In this document: one piece after another, positions 8,113 through 16,201 of the stretch
How positions within the stretch are numbered: position 1 is the first letter of the stretch
How the letters are laid out: every line of letters begins with the position of its first letter
Assembly: GCA_933822405.4 (NCBI GenBank)
Contig: CAKOGP040001839.1
Location: 1-16,201 of the forward strand
Direction of reading: 5' to 3'
DNA: 16,201 nt
Source of the DNA: Cylindrotheca closterium
Taxonomy: Eukaryota; Bacillariophyta; Bacillariophyceae; Bacillariales; Bacillariaceae
The notes under the pieces: model-generated
Database searches by the model: none
What the model saw: only the letters and a program-made list of their open reading frames with translations
What the model was told of the DNA's origin: nothing
Program-made: the position numbers and the translations under genes

Positions 8113-8349
8113 ATTTCGTCATATCCCAACAAACGCCATATAGATCTTGCAGGACTTCAGCCTGTCTCAAGAAAAATAATAACTGAAACATTAATCGATT
8201 AAATGCTATCTAGAGCATACCATTGCCGGTGGAATAAGCAGCTGTAAAGTTCAAGTACCGTGAAGCAACAAGTCAACGACTAGTTTGAACCATTGGAGGC
8301 ATCTGGTGGACAGAAGTTGCTCTAGTCAGGATTGAAAGGATCCCAACTC

Positions 8350-8370
8350 TACCCGCGACAAGGCGGGGTA
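8350..8370 (-). other. GC-rich stem-loop beyond the RT stop codon
   Basis: TACCCGC (8350-8356) pairs with GCGGGGTA (8363-8370), with one bulged G and a six-base loop. On the minus strand it lies about 30-50 nt downstream of the stop codon of the non-LTR-type ORF. 3' stem-loops are used by some non-LTR elements as RT recognition sites. No poly(A) or short tandem tail follows, so the true 3' end of the element is not seen. Confidence 0.35.
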
Positions 8371-8399
8371 ATTTCGGGCGTTGCTTCTGCGAAACGGGG

Positions 8400-11300
8400 T
8401 TAAGGGGCCTGGGCCGGGTGGAAGAAGCGGTGAAGGATACGGCGTTGAGGCGCCAGAGCGCGGCGGTAGGCCATGCGTTCCATTCTAACCAGCTTCAGCC
8501 ACTCTTCCCTATCGACTAGCGGCTTGTTCAACACTGTTCTGCGTTTCACGGCGAGCATACGTTGAACTACCATGGAGAGGTCGGTTGGGCACATATCAAA
8601 CTGAGAGTGTATACCGTCGTTCACCAATCGGCTACGTTTGCGTAGCTGTACGTTGTCCTCCGAATGTTGCACGGAGTTCCGGTGTTCCCACATATGAAAT
8701 CCAAGCAAGATCAGCTGATGCGACAGGCGAGAGACCCACAGGGTCGGAGAGCGTTGGCTCCCTCGTGACTGAAGGTACTGTTCTTGCAGGGCCGCCCACT
8801 GAACAGACAGCCGGCCTTCCAATAATCCTTGGTAGCCGATGCATTTTTGGGAGAGGAAGGCGCTGCAAAGACAAACCGGAACCACCCGACTGGAAGGTAG
8901 GGACGAATCACGGACCCCTTGAAGAAGATGAAGGATAGCGTGTTTGATGGCTGGGTCAGTGACTTGAGCATCCAGCCATTGGTCCAAGGTTGCCGTCCGG
9001 CGATCCCATTCCGCACTCACAGAGGGCGCCATGCACCGAGGGACATGAAAGTTGTCCTCAAACTCGCCGCAGCAGGGGCACGCAGCTGAGTCAGCGGAAC
9101 CCCACCGGACTTTGAACTTCCCCACATCACACATACCCACGGCATGCTTTGTAGTCCAGCGTTGGACACCTGTCGGAAGGGAGCGCATGGCGCGAGCCAG
9201 ACTGGTCCAATCGGTCTCCAGCTCCGCCTCCGGTGTAATCGTCTGCCGCTCGTGCCATCGCTTGCGTAGCGCAGGCAGCGCCACCAGTTCCTAGATATGC
9301 TCTGGATTCAATCACGACTGTTTGACGTCACCAATGTAGAGGGCAGCCAATTTGGTAAAGAAGCAAGCATTGGGTGCAATCAGTTGGTGAGAAGCTTCGA
9401 GCTGATGACGATAAGCAACCGCCCAATCATCCACTTCCACATTCCGTTTGGACCACCAAGAGATGCACGAAAAGGATGTCGCCTTATCAAGGTGACCATA
9501 CATGTGGCTAGGTTCCCACGAGGCCCTGGAGCGGGCAAGTGCCTCTTGGATGGAGGAGACCAGGTCAAACTGGGCTTGTTGCAATGTGACTCGTTTGTCA
9601 CTAAAGGTGTTGAGCAACGCCGAAAACCCATCGCACGCAATCCTGACACGGGGTGGTGATCGAAGTGTTGGGGCCCACTGGTCCAGGAGCAAATCAACAA
9701 CCATGATACCGGCCAGTAGGCCAATCAATTCACTCCGCTGCGCGCTTTGGTCATCAGTTAGGCCTGGAGTTTGGCAACAAACAATAATACATTCCTTGCC
9801 ACCCTTACGTGGGAGCAGTTGAACTGCCGCTGTGCCCAGACCTAGCTTATAAGAACCGTCGCTGATCACGCACAGCCGGTCTTCGAGTAAGGCTTCAGCC
9901 AGGAGGCTTTCGTCGCCGTCGATCTCTATTTCGTCAGGGGTCCATCCGACATACTCGGTCGGCCATCCAGGCGGCCAGTAAAGACGGTTGGGAGTCGTGG
10001 TGCGTCTGCAGCGGTTCTGTCCCAATGCCGGTGAGGGCAAGAGTACCAAACAAAGGCGTGATGTGGACGGTAGCTCGGCACACGTCCTCAGGGAGTGGTT
10101 GGGTCCAAAAGGGAGCCAGCAAGGGAGAGGCTCCGTCGTTGGCGGGCTCATTATGTGGGCGTTTGCGCCCAGACAATTGCGCAGGACGGGTATAGTCCCA
10201 TTGAAGGCTCCGTGTGGGGGAGCGACGGTGACAATAGTGTTGCCAACCGTGACCCTGGCGGTGGAATAATCCGTGGGTAGAAGACCACAACCAGTTCCAG
10301 CTGTTGATAGGATCAAACCATGGGCCCAATGGATGACGCAGTAGGCGCTGGGTTCCATCGGAGGCAAGTAGTGCTCGAGTCAGGTTCTCCTGCCACACCC
10401 TCCAGTGGCTCCTGTTGGGTCGGACAGTGCGAGACCATTGATATGAAGAACGATGAGTGTAGTCGCGTTCCCCATGCCACATTGACTCCCGGATGCTGCG
10501 GCCATCGGCCGTCACGATGTCGGAGACAGTGCAAACTTGAAGGAACATGCAACACCAGTTGAGCCACCTCAGAGCTTCCTGGTCCACTTCCAACTCCATG
10601 AATACTTCAATGAGCAAAGCATCGCCTTCACACCGGAGAGGGAGGACCGGATTGTCAAGAGCAACGCAGATATCCAAGTCCTCCAACTCTTTCCAGACTC
10701 TTTTGAGCCAGGTATCTGACGCCAAAATTGCCGTGTTGCTATAGTCCTGCTGGAAGAGTCCGAAAGAGGTGCCGATCTCAAGTTGGTGTTCTTGAACAGT
10801 GGGTTCCATATACGCCCCAGTTTTTTGTTTGATTGGACGAGTGGCGGAGCAGAACCTTGATATGTTTGGACACCTGAGTGCCGAACGGATGAGGGATGCC
10901 CAGACCCTGGAATCGGAGAGGGGCAACAACCATGTCGCAAGGAAAGCTCCTGCAGATGCCGGCTTTTGGTAAACAAACTTGGAGAACGGGACTCATAATC
11001 GACACCCATGTCGCAGCGTCCAGTGTGGTTAACACCATAGGATATTCCAAGGATTTCATCACTGTTGTCTTGATGAGGGGAGTAACATTGTATTTGTGTA
11101 GATGCCCCGATCTTACTTGCTCCGCCCACTGTTTGGAGATACTCTTGAGGTGGGCGACGTGTGCCTGTTGGTCTTCCAATGGGGCCAACATGACCCCCAA
11201 GGTTTTCTCTGCCTCATCCGGCTCCAGACGGCGTAAGGCTTCCAAATCGCCAGTCAGTCCAGGTATTTGTAGTTTATGATCCGGTAGGAGTTGGTGCATC

Positions 11301-11440
11301 CAGCGGAACCGCCATTTGCCATCGCTGGAGTCCCACACAAAGTCAATCAACCACAAGAAGGACTTTTCTGGGTTAATTGCCCCTCCAGTGGCACTAATGC
11401 CTCCAGCCCAAGTGGAAGCCGCTTGTTGGACGGAGTTATA
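8400..11440 (-). pseudogene. 5'-truncated non-LTR-type RT / RNase H remnant
   Basis: Only the downstream part of the element is present. From 11440 to about 10850 one frame gives the RT thumb side: 'GGISATGGAINPEKSF', 'WLIDFVWDSSDGKWRF', 'LEPDEAEKTLGVMLAP' and 'PLRFQGLGIPHPFG'. A shift near 10840 leads to 'LEIGTSFGLFQQDYSNTAIL', 'DTWLKRVWKELEDLDI' and 'SDIVTADGRSIRESMWHG' (to about 10260). Another shift leads to the third frame with an RNase H fold: D in 'VISDGSYK' (about 9860), E in 'RSELIGLLAG' (about 9731), D in 'IACDGFSALL' (about 9632), and a later H/D pair ('GHLDK', 'VDDWA'). The same frame meets two in-frame stops, TGA at 9312-9314 and TAG at 9291-9293. It then continues 'ELVALPALRKRWHERQTI' to a zinc-like cluster 'CPCCGEFEDNFHVPRC' (about 9033-9080) and a natural stop at 8400. 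The palm with YxDD and any endonuclease are missing. The element is inactive. Confidence 0.85.
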
Positions 11441-12570
11441 TCTCTACCTTCGTGTGCATCAATAACACAAGTAGTGGTGATTGCTTCTTGCAAAGCAGTT
11501 GGACTTGCAGTGTCCTCTCGCGATAACCATTCACGAGTTCCATCGCCTTGGAATACTAGGCGACCTTTAATTGTCTTTTCGAACTGCTTTTCCGCGAGTA
11601 ACATCGTCGCTGATTGGGCCTTCTTTTGCTCAGACGCGGTCATGTCTTTCACAAATTCGGGAGTAAAACAATCTCTCAGGAGCATTTGTTTCAATTCCTT
11701 ATCCACAGCATCTTTTCCATCGTCACCAAACTTCTTCAGTCCTTGATTGATGTAATACTGTTGAATGAAGTTCAGACCTTCATCAGTATCAAACTTTGCC
11801 TTGATCTGCATCATGCAACGAGCGATCAGAATAGCGTCGTGCTCTTCATAATCAGCTTTCATCTCATTCCCAATCTGTTGGAAACATAGATTGTGCTGTG
11901 CTTCAAGGATAGCTTTACTGTCTTTAGTACTGCAACTTCCTTCTTTGGTACGAATGCCAGGCTTCAATTTGTCCTTTAACGGTTTCATTTCCCTCTCTCC
12001 ATGCTTGCGTCTTGTCGCAACTCGATTCTTGTTCTTATTGGCAGAACTGCCACTCCTGCTCGAAGGCCATTCTCTTGGTTTCTTTGGAAAATTGAGAAAG
12101 GTTCAGCCCTGACATTGTAGCTTGCGCATACGTTTGCCCAGATCGAATGACTTTTGCTACTCGAGGTGTTTCAGGCTAAAATACAATCTCTTCTTCTGGC
12201 GGTTCTTGTAGATCCTCCAGATCAGTAACAAGGCTTCGAATATGGTTAATTCCTCTATCAACATTTTCTTGATGGTGACCCAAATCGGCCACAATAGGTT
12301 CTTCCTCTTCATCGCCTTCATCACCCGAATTGTCGTCATCTGATTCATAGTCATCATCCCCTTGGACTCTGACAGTGAGTTCCGGCATATCATCGACATC
12401 ATTGTCTGCATCTGACAGAATTCTAATAGGAACGGGACTTGTGACTCGACCTATAGGATTACCAGGTTGAAGTGTAGCCTGGGATATTCCGCATTTTGGT
12501 GTGAATCTGAACTGGAATCGGGGCCTGACCGGCTTGCTCACTCCTTCTGCACGGGGATCTGTGATCCGTC
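11440..12570 (-). pseudogene. Copia pol fragment, copy B: linker plus RT start
   Basis: The frame opens at about 12568 and runs through a linker with an acidic run (DDDYESDDDNSGDEGDEEEE) and 'IVF' to an in-frame TAG at 12176-12178. The same frame continues 'PETPRVAKVIRSGQTYAQAT' to about 12045. The RT start follows: 'FQQIGNEMKADYEEHDAI', 'GLKKFGDDGKDAVDKELKQM', 'FVKDMTASEQKKAQ' and 'ASPTALQEAITTTCVIDA', then 'HEGRDI'. These are the opening motifs of Copia RVT_2 domains. After 'GRDI' the expected palm ('ADIPGAF'-like) is replaced by the non-LTR-type sequence, so the fragment is cut at about 11440. Protease, integrase and RT palm are all absent. It shares about 410 bp with the fragment at 4248-4670 and lacks that copy's one-base deletion. 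At its upstream end (12479-12570) the coding sequence overlaps the first unit of the 666-bp array. Confidence 0.8.
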
Positions 12571-12688
12571 ATCATCACTGCTCGTGGAATTCATTCTTGG
12601 TCGGTGATCGTCGCGTTTTGGTCGTAGTTCGTTAAATTACAGACAGTTCCCCTAATTGACCATTGTTTTTGTCCTGTGAGTCAAAAAT

Positions 12689-12707
12689 TCTGTGAATTTT
12701 TCACAGA
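12689..12707. repeat. Hairpin TCTGTGAATTTTTCACAGA, recurrent in the array
   Basis: TCTGTGAA (12689-12696) and TTCACAGA (12700-12707) form a perfect 8-bp inverted repeat around TTT. The same hairpin starts at about 12939 in unit 1 and recurs at +666 intervals through the array; near-copies ending CACAGG are also present. Each is followed by the motif CAGATGTTCCGAAA. That motif appears about five times per unit and about 20 times in the array, counted by eye. Confidence 0.85.
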
Positions 12708-12832
12708 TGTTCCGAAATCTCTGTGAATGACCAACAGATGTTCCGAAATCTCTGTGAATTTTTCACAGGTTTTTTAAGGGTCTTCACAGATGTTCCGAAA
12801 TTGCCGTGAAGTTTCAACAGAGGTTCAGCTGA

Positions 12833-12848
12833 CATGCGTGCACGCATG
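12833..12848. repeat. 16-bp perfect palindrome in each array unit
   Basis: CATGCGTGCACGCATG is its own reverse complement. It recurs at 13499-13514, 14165-14180 and 14831-14846, and stays intact in the diverged fourth unit even where flanking bases have changed. Such a site could be bound by a dimeric protein or form a cruciform. No function is shown. Confidence 0.9.
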
Positions 12849-15090
12849 CCCTTTCGTAAAAGCACCACACAACTTCCGTAGAGGAAAAAACGGTTAATGT
12901 TGTTCGCAAGCAATGCTTGGTCGTCTGGGTCAAAAATTCTGTGAATTTTTCACAGATGTTCCGAAACTTCTGTGAATTTTTCACAGGTTTTTTAAGGGTC
13001 TTCACAGATGTTCCGAAATGTCGAAATTGTGGCGAATGGTGGGTTCAGCCAGGAATATAACATTTATGGCTTCACTATGTAAAACTAGTCGTAGACTTTT
13101 TTCCACGGTCGTCTGAGTCAAAAAGTCTGTAAATTTTCTATCGTCTGGGATATTCCGCATTTTGGTGTGAATCTGAACTGGAATCGGGGCCTGACCGGCT
13201 TGCTCACTCCTTCTGCACGGGGATCTGTGATCCGACATCATCACTGCTCGTGGAATTCATTCTTGGTCGGTGATCGTCGCGTTTTGGTCGTAGTTCGTTA
13301 AATTACAGACAGTTCCCCTAATTGACCATTGTTTTTGTCCTGTGAGTCAAAAATTCTGTGAATTTTTCACAGATGTTCCGAAATCTCTGTGAATGACCAA
13401 CAGATGTTCCGAAATCTCTGTGAATTTTTCACAGGTTTTTTAAGGGTCTTCACAGATGTTCCGAAATTGCCGTGAAGTTTCAACAGAGGTTCAGCTGACA
13501 TGCGTGCACGCATGCCCTTTCGTAAAAGCACCACACAACTTCCGTAGAGGAAAAAACGGTTAATGTTGTTCGCAAGCAATGCTTGGTCGTCTGGGTCAAA
13601 AATTCTGTGAATTTTTCACAGATGTTCCGAAACTTCTGTGAATTTTTCACAGGTTTTTTAAGGGTCTTCACAGATGTTCCGAAATGTCGAAATTGTGGCG
13701 AATGGTGGGTTCAGCCAGGAATATAACATTTATGGCTTCACTATGTAAAACTAGTCGTAGACTTTTTTCCACGGTCGTCTGAGTCAAAAAGTCTGTAAAT
13801 TTTCTATCGTCTGGGATATTCCGCATTTTGGTGTGAATCTGAACTGGAATCGGGGCCTGACCGGCTTGCTCACTCCTTCTGCACGGGGATCTGTGATCCG
13901 ACATCATCACTGCTCGTGGAATTCATTCTTGGTCGGTGATCGTCGCGTTTTGGTCGTAGTTCGTTAAATTACAGACAGTTCCCCTAATTGACCATTGTTT
14001 TTGTCCTGTGAGTCAAAAATTCTGTGAATTTTTCACAGATGTTCCGAAATCTCTGTGAATGACCAACAGATGTTCCGAAATCTCTGTGAATTTTTCACAG
14101 GTTTTTTAAGGGTCTTCACAGATGTTCCGAAATTGCCGTGAAGTTTCAACAGAGGTTCAGCTGACATGCGTGCACGCATGCCCTTTCGTAAAAGCACCAC
14201 ACAACTTCCGTAGAGGAAAAAACGGTTAATGTTGTTCGCAAGCAATGCTTGGTCGTCTGGGTCAAAAATTCTGTGAATTTTTCACAGATGTTCCGAAACT
14301 TCTGTGAATTTTTCACAGGTTTTTTAAGGGTCTTCACAGATGTTCCGAAATGTCGAAATTGTGGCGAATGGTGGGTTCAGCCAGGAATATAACATTTATG
14401 GCTTCACTATGTAAAACTAGTCGTAGACTTTTTTCCACGGTCGTCTGAGTCAAAAAGTCTGTAAATTTTCTATCGTCTGGGATATTCCGCATTTTGGTGT
14501 GAATCTGAACTGGAATCGGGGCCTGACCGGCTTGCTCACTCCTTCTGCACGGGGATCTGTGATCCGACATCATCACTGCTCGTGGAATTCATTCTTGGTC
14601 GGTGATCGTCGCGTTTTGGTCGTAGTTCGTTAAATTACAGACAGTTCCCCTAATTGACCATTGTTTTTGTCCTGTGAGTCAAAAATTCTGTGAATTTTTC
14701 ACAGATGTTCCGAAATCTCTGTGAATGACCAACAGATGTTCCGAAATCTCTGTGAATTTTTCACAGGTTTTTTAAGGGTCTTCACAGATGTTCCGAAATT
14801 GCCGTGAAGTTTCAACAGAGGTTCAGCTGACATGCGTGCACGCATGCCCTTTCGTAAAAGCACCATACAATTTCGGTAGAGGAAAAAACGGTTAATGGTG
14901 TGCGCAAGCAATGCTTGGTCGTCTGGGTCAAAAATTCTGTGAATTTTTCACAGATGTTCCGAAATCTCTGTGAATTTTTCACAGATGTTCCGAAACTTCT
15001 GTGAAAAATTTACAGGTTTTTTTGGGGTCATTACAGATGTTCCGCAATTGCTGTAAAAATAAAACAAACTTTAAAATTTTATCTGGCGAA

Positions 15091-15483
15091 TGAAGTTGAA
15101 TACTTAACGGCATTGTGAACATTTATAAAATTCCTTGTCGTAGAAGTTTCTTTCTGGCAGGCAATAAGTGAAAGTCGATTTTTGAAGTTTCGTGCAGAAG
15201 AGGGTGAAAATGACCACATCGACTGTCCAAAAAAAAGAGAAAGCTGGCTTCACAGAAAACTGCGGGATATCCCTGTGCCTTGCACGCGTCGCACCTGCGT
15301 GAACCGCTACACGCCATTGATTTAACGTAGAGAATGCTGAGTCATCAGCGTTCTGCGGTAATTCTAGAGATTTGCGTGGAAAAGTGATGAACGATCGCTT
15401 TTCTCACTGCACGTTGTTTTACCTGAATTGATCTTTATCTTCTTGTGAAATAGCAGTCGCACTATGGGCTTTAAGTCTATTCA
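15091..15483. other. Non-coding flank of the array
   Basis: No gene is supported. A 64-codon minus frame with a true ATG at 15317 (MACSGSRRCDACKAQGYPAV) has four early cysteines, but it is short and has no context, so I do not call it. The sequence is moderately AT-rich and unrelated to the 666-bp unit. Confidence 0.35.
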
Positions 15484-15537
15484 TCTACTTTCATTTATTT
15501 CTGTCAGATTTCTACTTTCATTTATTTCTGTCAGATT
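15484..15537. repeat. Perfect 27-bp tandem duplication
   Basis: Positions 15484-15510 and 15511-15537 are identical, beginning TCTACTTTCATTTATTTCTG and ending TCAGATT. The perfect match over two copies suggests a recent slippage or template-switch event. Confidence 0.95.
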
Positions 15538-15577
15538 AACAGTCGCAGCTACGCCTACAGCTAACTGCATCGATCTC

Positions 15578-15876
15578 CCCATCAGAGATCGCTCAATTCG
15601 TCTCCCATCAGAAGAAGAAAACACAACAAACTTGCGGATCGGATCCACAGCGCTCTCGCAAGCTTCTGAGCTCCCATCAAGCTCACATTCTCGCAGTCGT
15701 GCACATATCCGACTGCAGCGATTGTCCTTCAGAAATTTTACCTGGCTCTTCCATCAGAGACGAGGACAATCAACATTTTGGAATTTGTCTTCCCACCAAA
15801 GACGAACAACACAACAACTCGCGGATCGACTTTCAGCGTTTCGCAAGTTCCCTTTTTTTGGGCTCCCATCAAGCCC
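15578..15876. repeat. Diverged direct duplication with CTCCCATCA motifs
   Basis: About 15578-15684 resembles about 15750-15876. Both run from CATCAGAGA through a (T)CCCA(T/C)CA(G/A)A box and ACACAACAA, with GCGGATCG, CAGCG, TCGCAAG and finally GGGCTCCCATCAAG or GAGCTCCCATCAAG. Spacing differs by small indels (offset about 170-192 bp). The CTCCCATCA-type box recurs about six times across the region. Long plus frames here (15464-15895, 15699-16061) are Ser/Arg-rich by-products of the repeat composition and are not called as genes. Confidence 0.6.
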
Positions 15877-15941
15877 ATCCCACCGTTCGATTTGAATTAA
15901 TTTCTGAGGCACAGTACTCATACGATTTAATTCGAACGAAG

Positions 15942-15968
15942 AACTCGGTTTCTACAGGCGCCCGAGTT
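15942..15968. other. Hairpin and possible LTR / primer-binding junction
   Basis: AACTCGG (15942-15948) and CCGAGTT (15962-15968) form a 7-bp inverted repeat. Between them is TTTCTACA followed by GGCGCCC. A terminal CA followed by a GGCGCCC-type stretch resembles the end of an LTR next to a tRNA primer-binding site. If so, the repeat-rich 15.4-15.96 kb would be LTR sequence of a plus-oriented element entering the next window. No matching second LTR is in view, so this is a guess. Confidence 0.2.
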
Positions 15969-16201
15969 ATTTTTCAAGGTTCGGGACGACACAATTTGGA
16001 GTGCTCGGCTAGTATCGGCCCTATCGCGATAGTCGTAAGATATTGGAGTTTTATTTATTGATCGATCGCTATCAATACAGCGTTGAGTGTCGCCAACTCG
16101 TGCTGCCCCCGGTTCACCTCCTTTCGTCGTCAAGGAGTTTTCTTCGGAACCAAGGGATCCGAATCTTTCAACTGGTCGAACAGCTTCTGTGGTGGAAGTC
16201 C
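15969..16201. other. Unassigned right edge
   Basis: No gene is supported. The palindrome TATCGCGATA occurs at about 16022-16031, and GATCGATCG at about 16060. If the LTR guess at 15942-15968 is right, this would be the leader of that element. Confidence 0.3.

Larger units (their letters stand above)
12479..15090. repeat. 666-bp tandem array, three units plus one partial
   Basis: Units begin at 12479, 13145 and 13811 and a partial unit at 14477, each with CTGGGATATTCC; the period is exactly 666 bp. Units 1-3 look identical apart from one base I noticed (T at about 12570 against A in the others). Unit 4 carries scattered substitutions near 14864-14900. From about 14970 it gains an extra short repeat and then drifts away, fading out near 15090. 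Inside each unit two direct repeats of about 90-125 bp occur (12679-12802 and 12929-13019 in unit 1), built from a CACAGATGTTCCGAAAT iteron-like motif and an 8-bp-arm hairpin. Short minus-strand open frames recur once per unit with identical products (70, 63 and 80 codons). They follow from the repetition and are not evidence of genes. The near-identity of units suggests recent amplification or ongoing homogenisation. Confidence 0.95.

Noticed and set aside
10896..11279. 127-codon plus-strand frame, and similar plus frames across 8.5-11.7 kb
   Set aside because: They are shadows of the strongly supported minus-strand RT/RNase H and Copia frames.
12701..14911. Repeated small minus-strand frames of 70, 63 and 80 codons
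   Set aside because: They recur only because the 666-bp unit repeats. They overlap one another and consist of translated iterons, with no protein-like pattern.
12679..15050. CRISPR-like array
   Set aside because: The repeats with intervening sequence are not evenly spaced spacers of unique sequence. The whole 666-bp unit is repeated, and the context is eukaryotic.
15123..15317. 64-codon minus frame with several cysteines (possible zinc-binding peptide)
   Set aside because: The cysteines do not form a recognised zinc motif, the frame is short, and nothing in the context supports expression.
15464..16061. Overlapping plus-strand frames of 143 and 120 codons
   Set aside because: Both are Ser/Arg/Thr-rich by-products of the duplicated CTCCCATCA-type sequence. 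They overlap in different frames and neither resembles a known protein.

Overview
The window looks like a transposon-dense, gene-poor stretch of a nuclear genome from a stramenopile, most likely a diatom. I infer this from the retroelement types, by recollection of diatom families rather than by search. There is a Copia-type reverse transcriptase with the 'EGRDI' and 'DKELKQ' signatures of diatom Copia elements. There is also a non-LTR-type reverse transcriptase/RNase H tail with the 'EPDEAEKTLGVMLAP' thumb signature. Both occur beside a decayed gene of the Ndc10_II/GCR1_C (Crypton-like) type with a short GT-AG intron. No ribosomal RNA, tRNA or CRISPR array was seen, and there is no bacterial operon structure.

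Layout from left to right. Positions 1-540 hold nothing I can assign. Positions 540-2953 (+) hold a broken Crypton-like DNA-binding/tyrosine-recombinase-type gene. It has an Ndc10-like domain, a 73-nt intron, a coiled coil and a possible GCR1_C-like tail, interrupted by several frameshifts and probably by an insertion. Positions 2954-3660 are AT-rich non-coding DNA with a four-copy 17-bp tandem repeat. Positions 3660-4094 (-) encode an apparently intact 144-residue RusA-family Holliday junction resolvase with every catalytic residue in place. Positions 4248-4670 (-) are a decayed Copia RT fragment (copy A), directly fused to a 410-codon gag-like reading frame (4637-5869, -). Further up the minus strand are three reading frames of unknown function (5913-6835, 7126-7560, 7840-8112).

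Positions 8400-11440 (-) are a 5'-truncated, frameshifted non-LTR-type element covering the RT thumb, RNase H and a zinc cluster. It joins abruptly near 11440 to a second Copia fragment (copy B, 11440-12570, -). Copy B runs at its upstream end into a tandem array with an exact 666-bp period (12479 to about 15090), holding three near-identical units and one diverged partial unit. Each unit carries hairpin-forming iteron-like repeats, a 16-bp perfect palindrome and a copied piece of the Copia reading frame. The last 1.1 kb is non-coding, with a perfect 27-bp duplication, a diverged duplication of about 110-130 bp and a hairpin that may mark a retroelement LTR/primer-binding junction.

I see no shared pathway. 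The window is best read as nested and decayed mobile elements surrounding one well-preserved recombination gene (the RusA-like resolvase) and a few uncharacterised minus-strand frames. The strongest unusual signals are the RusA-like gene and the 666-bp satellite-like array.
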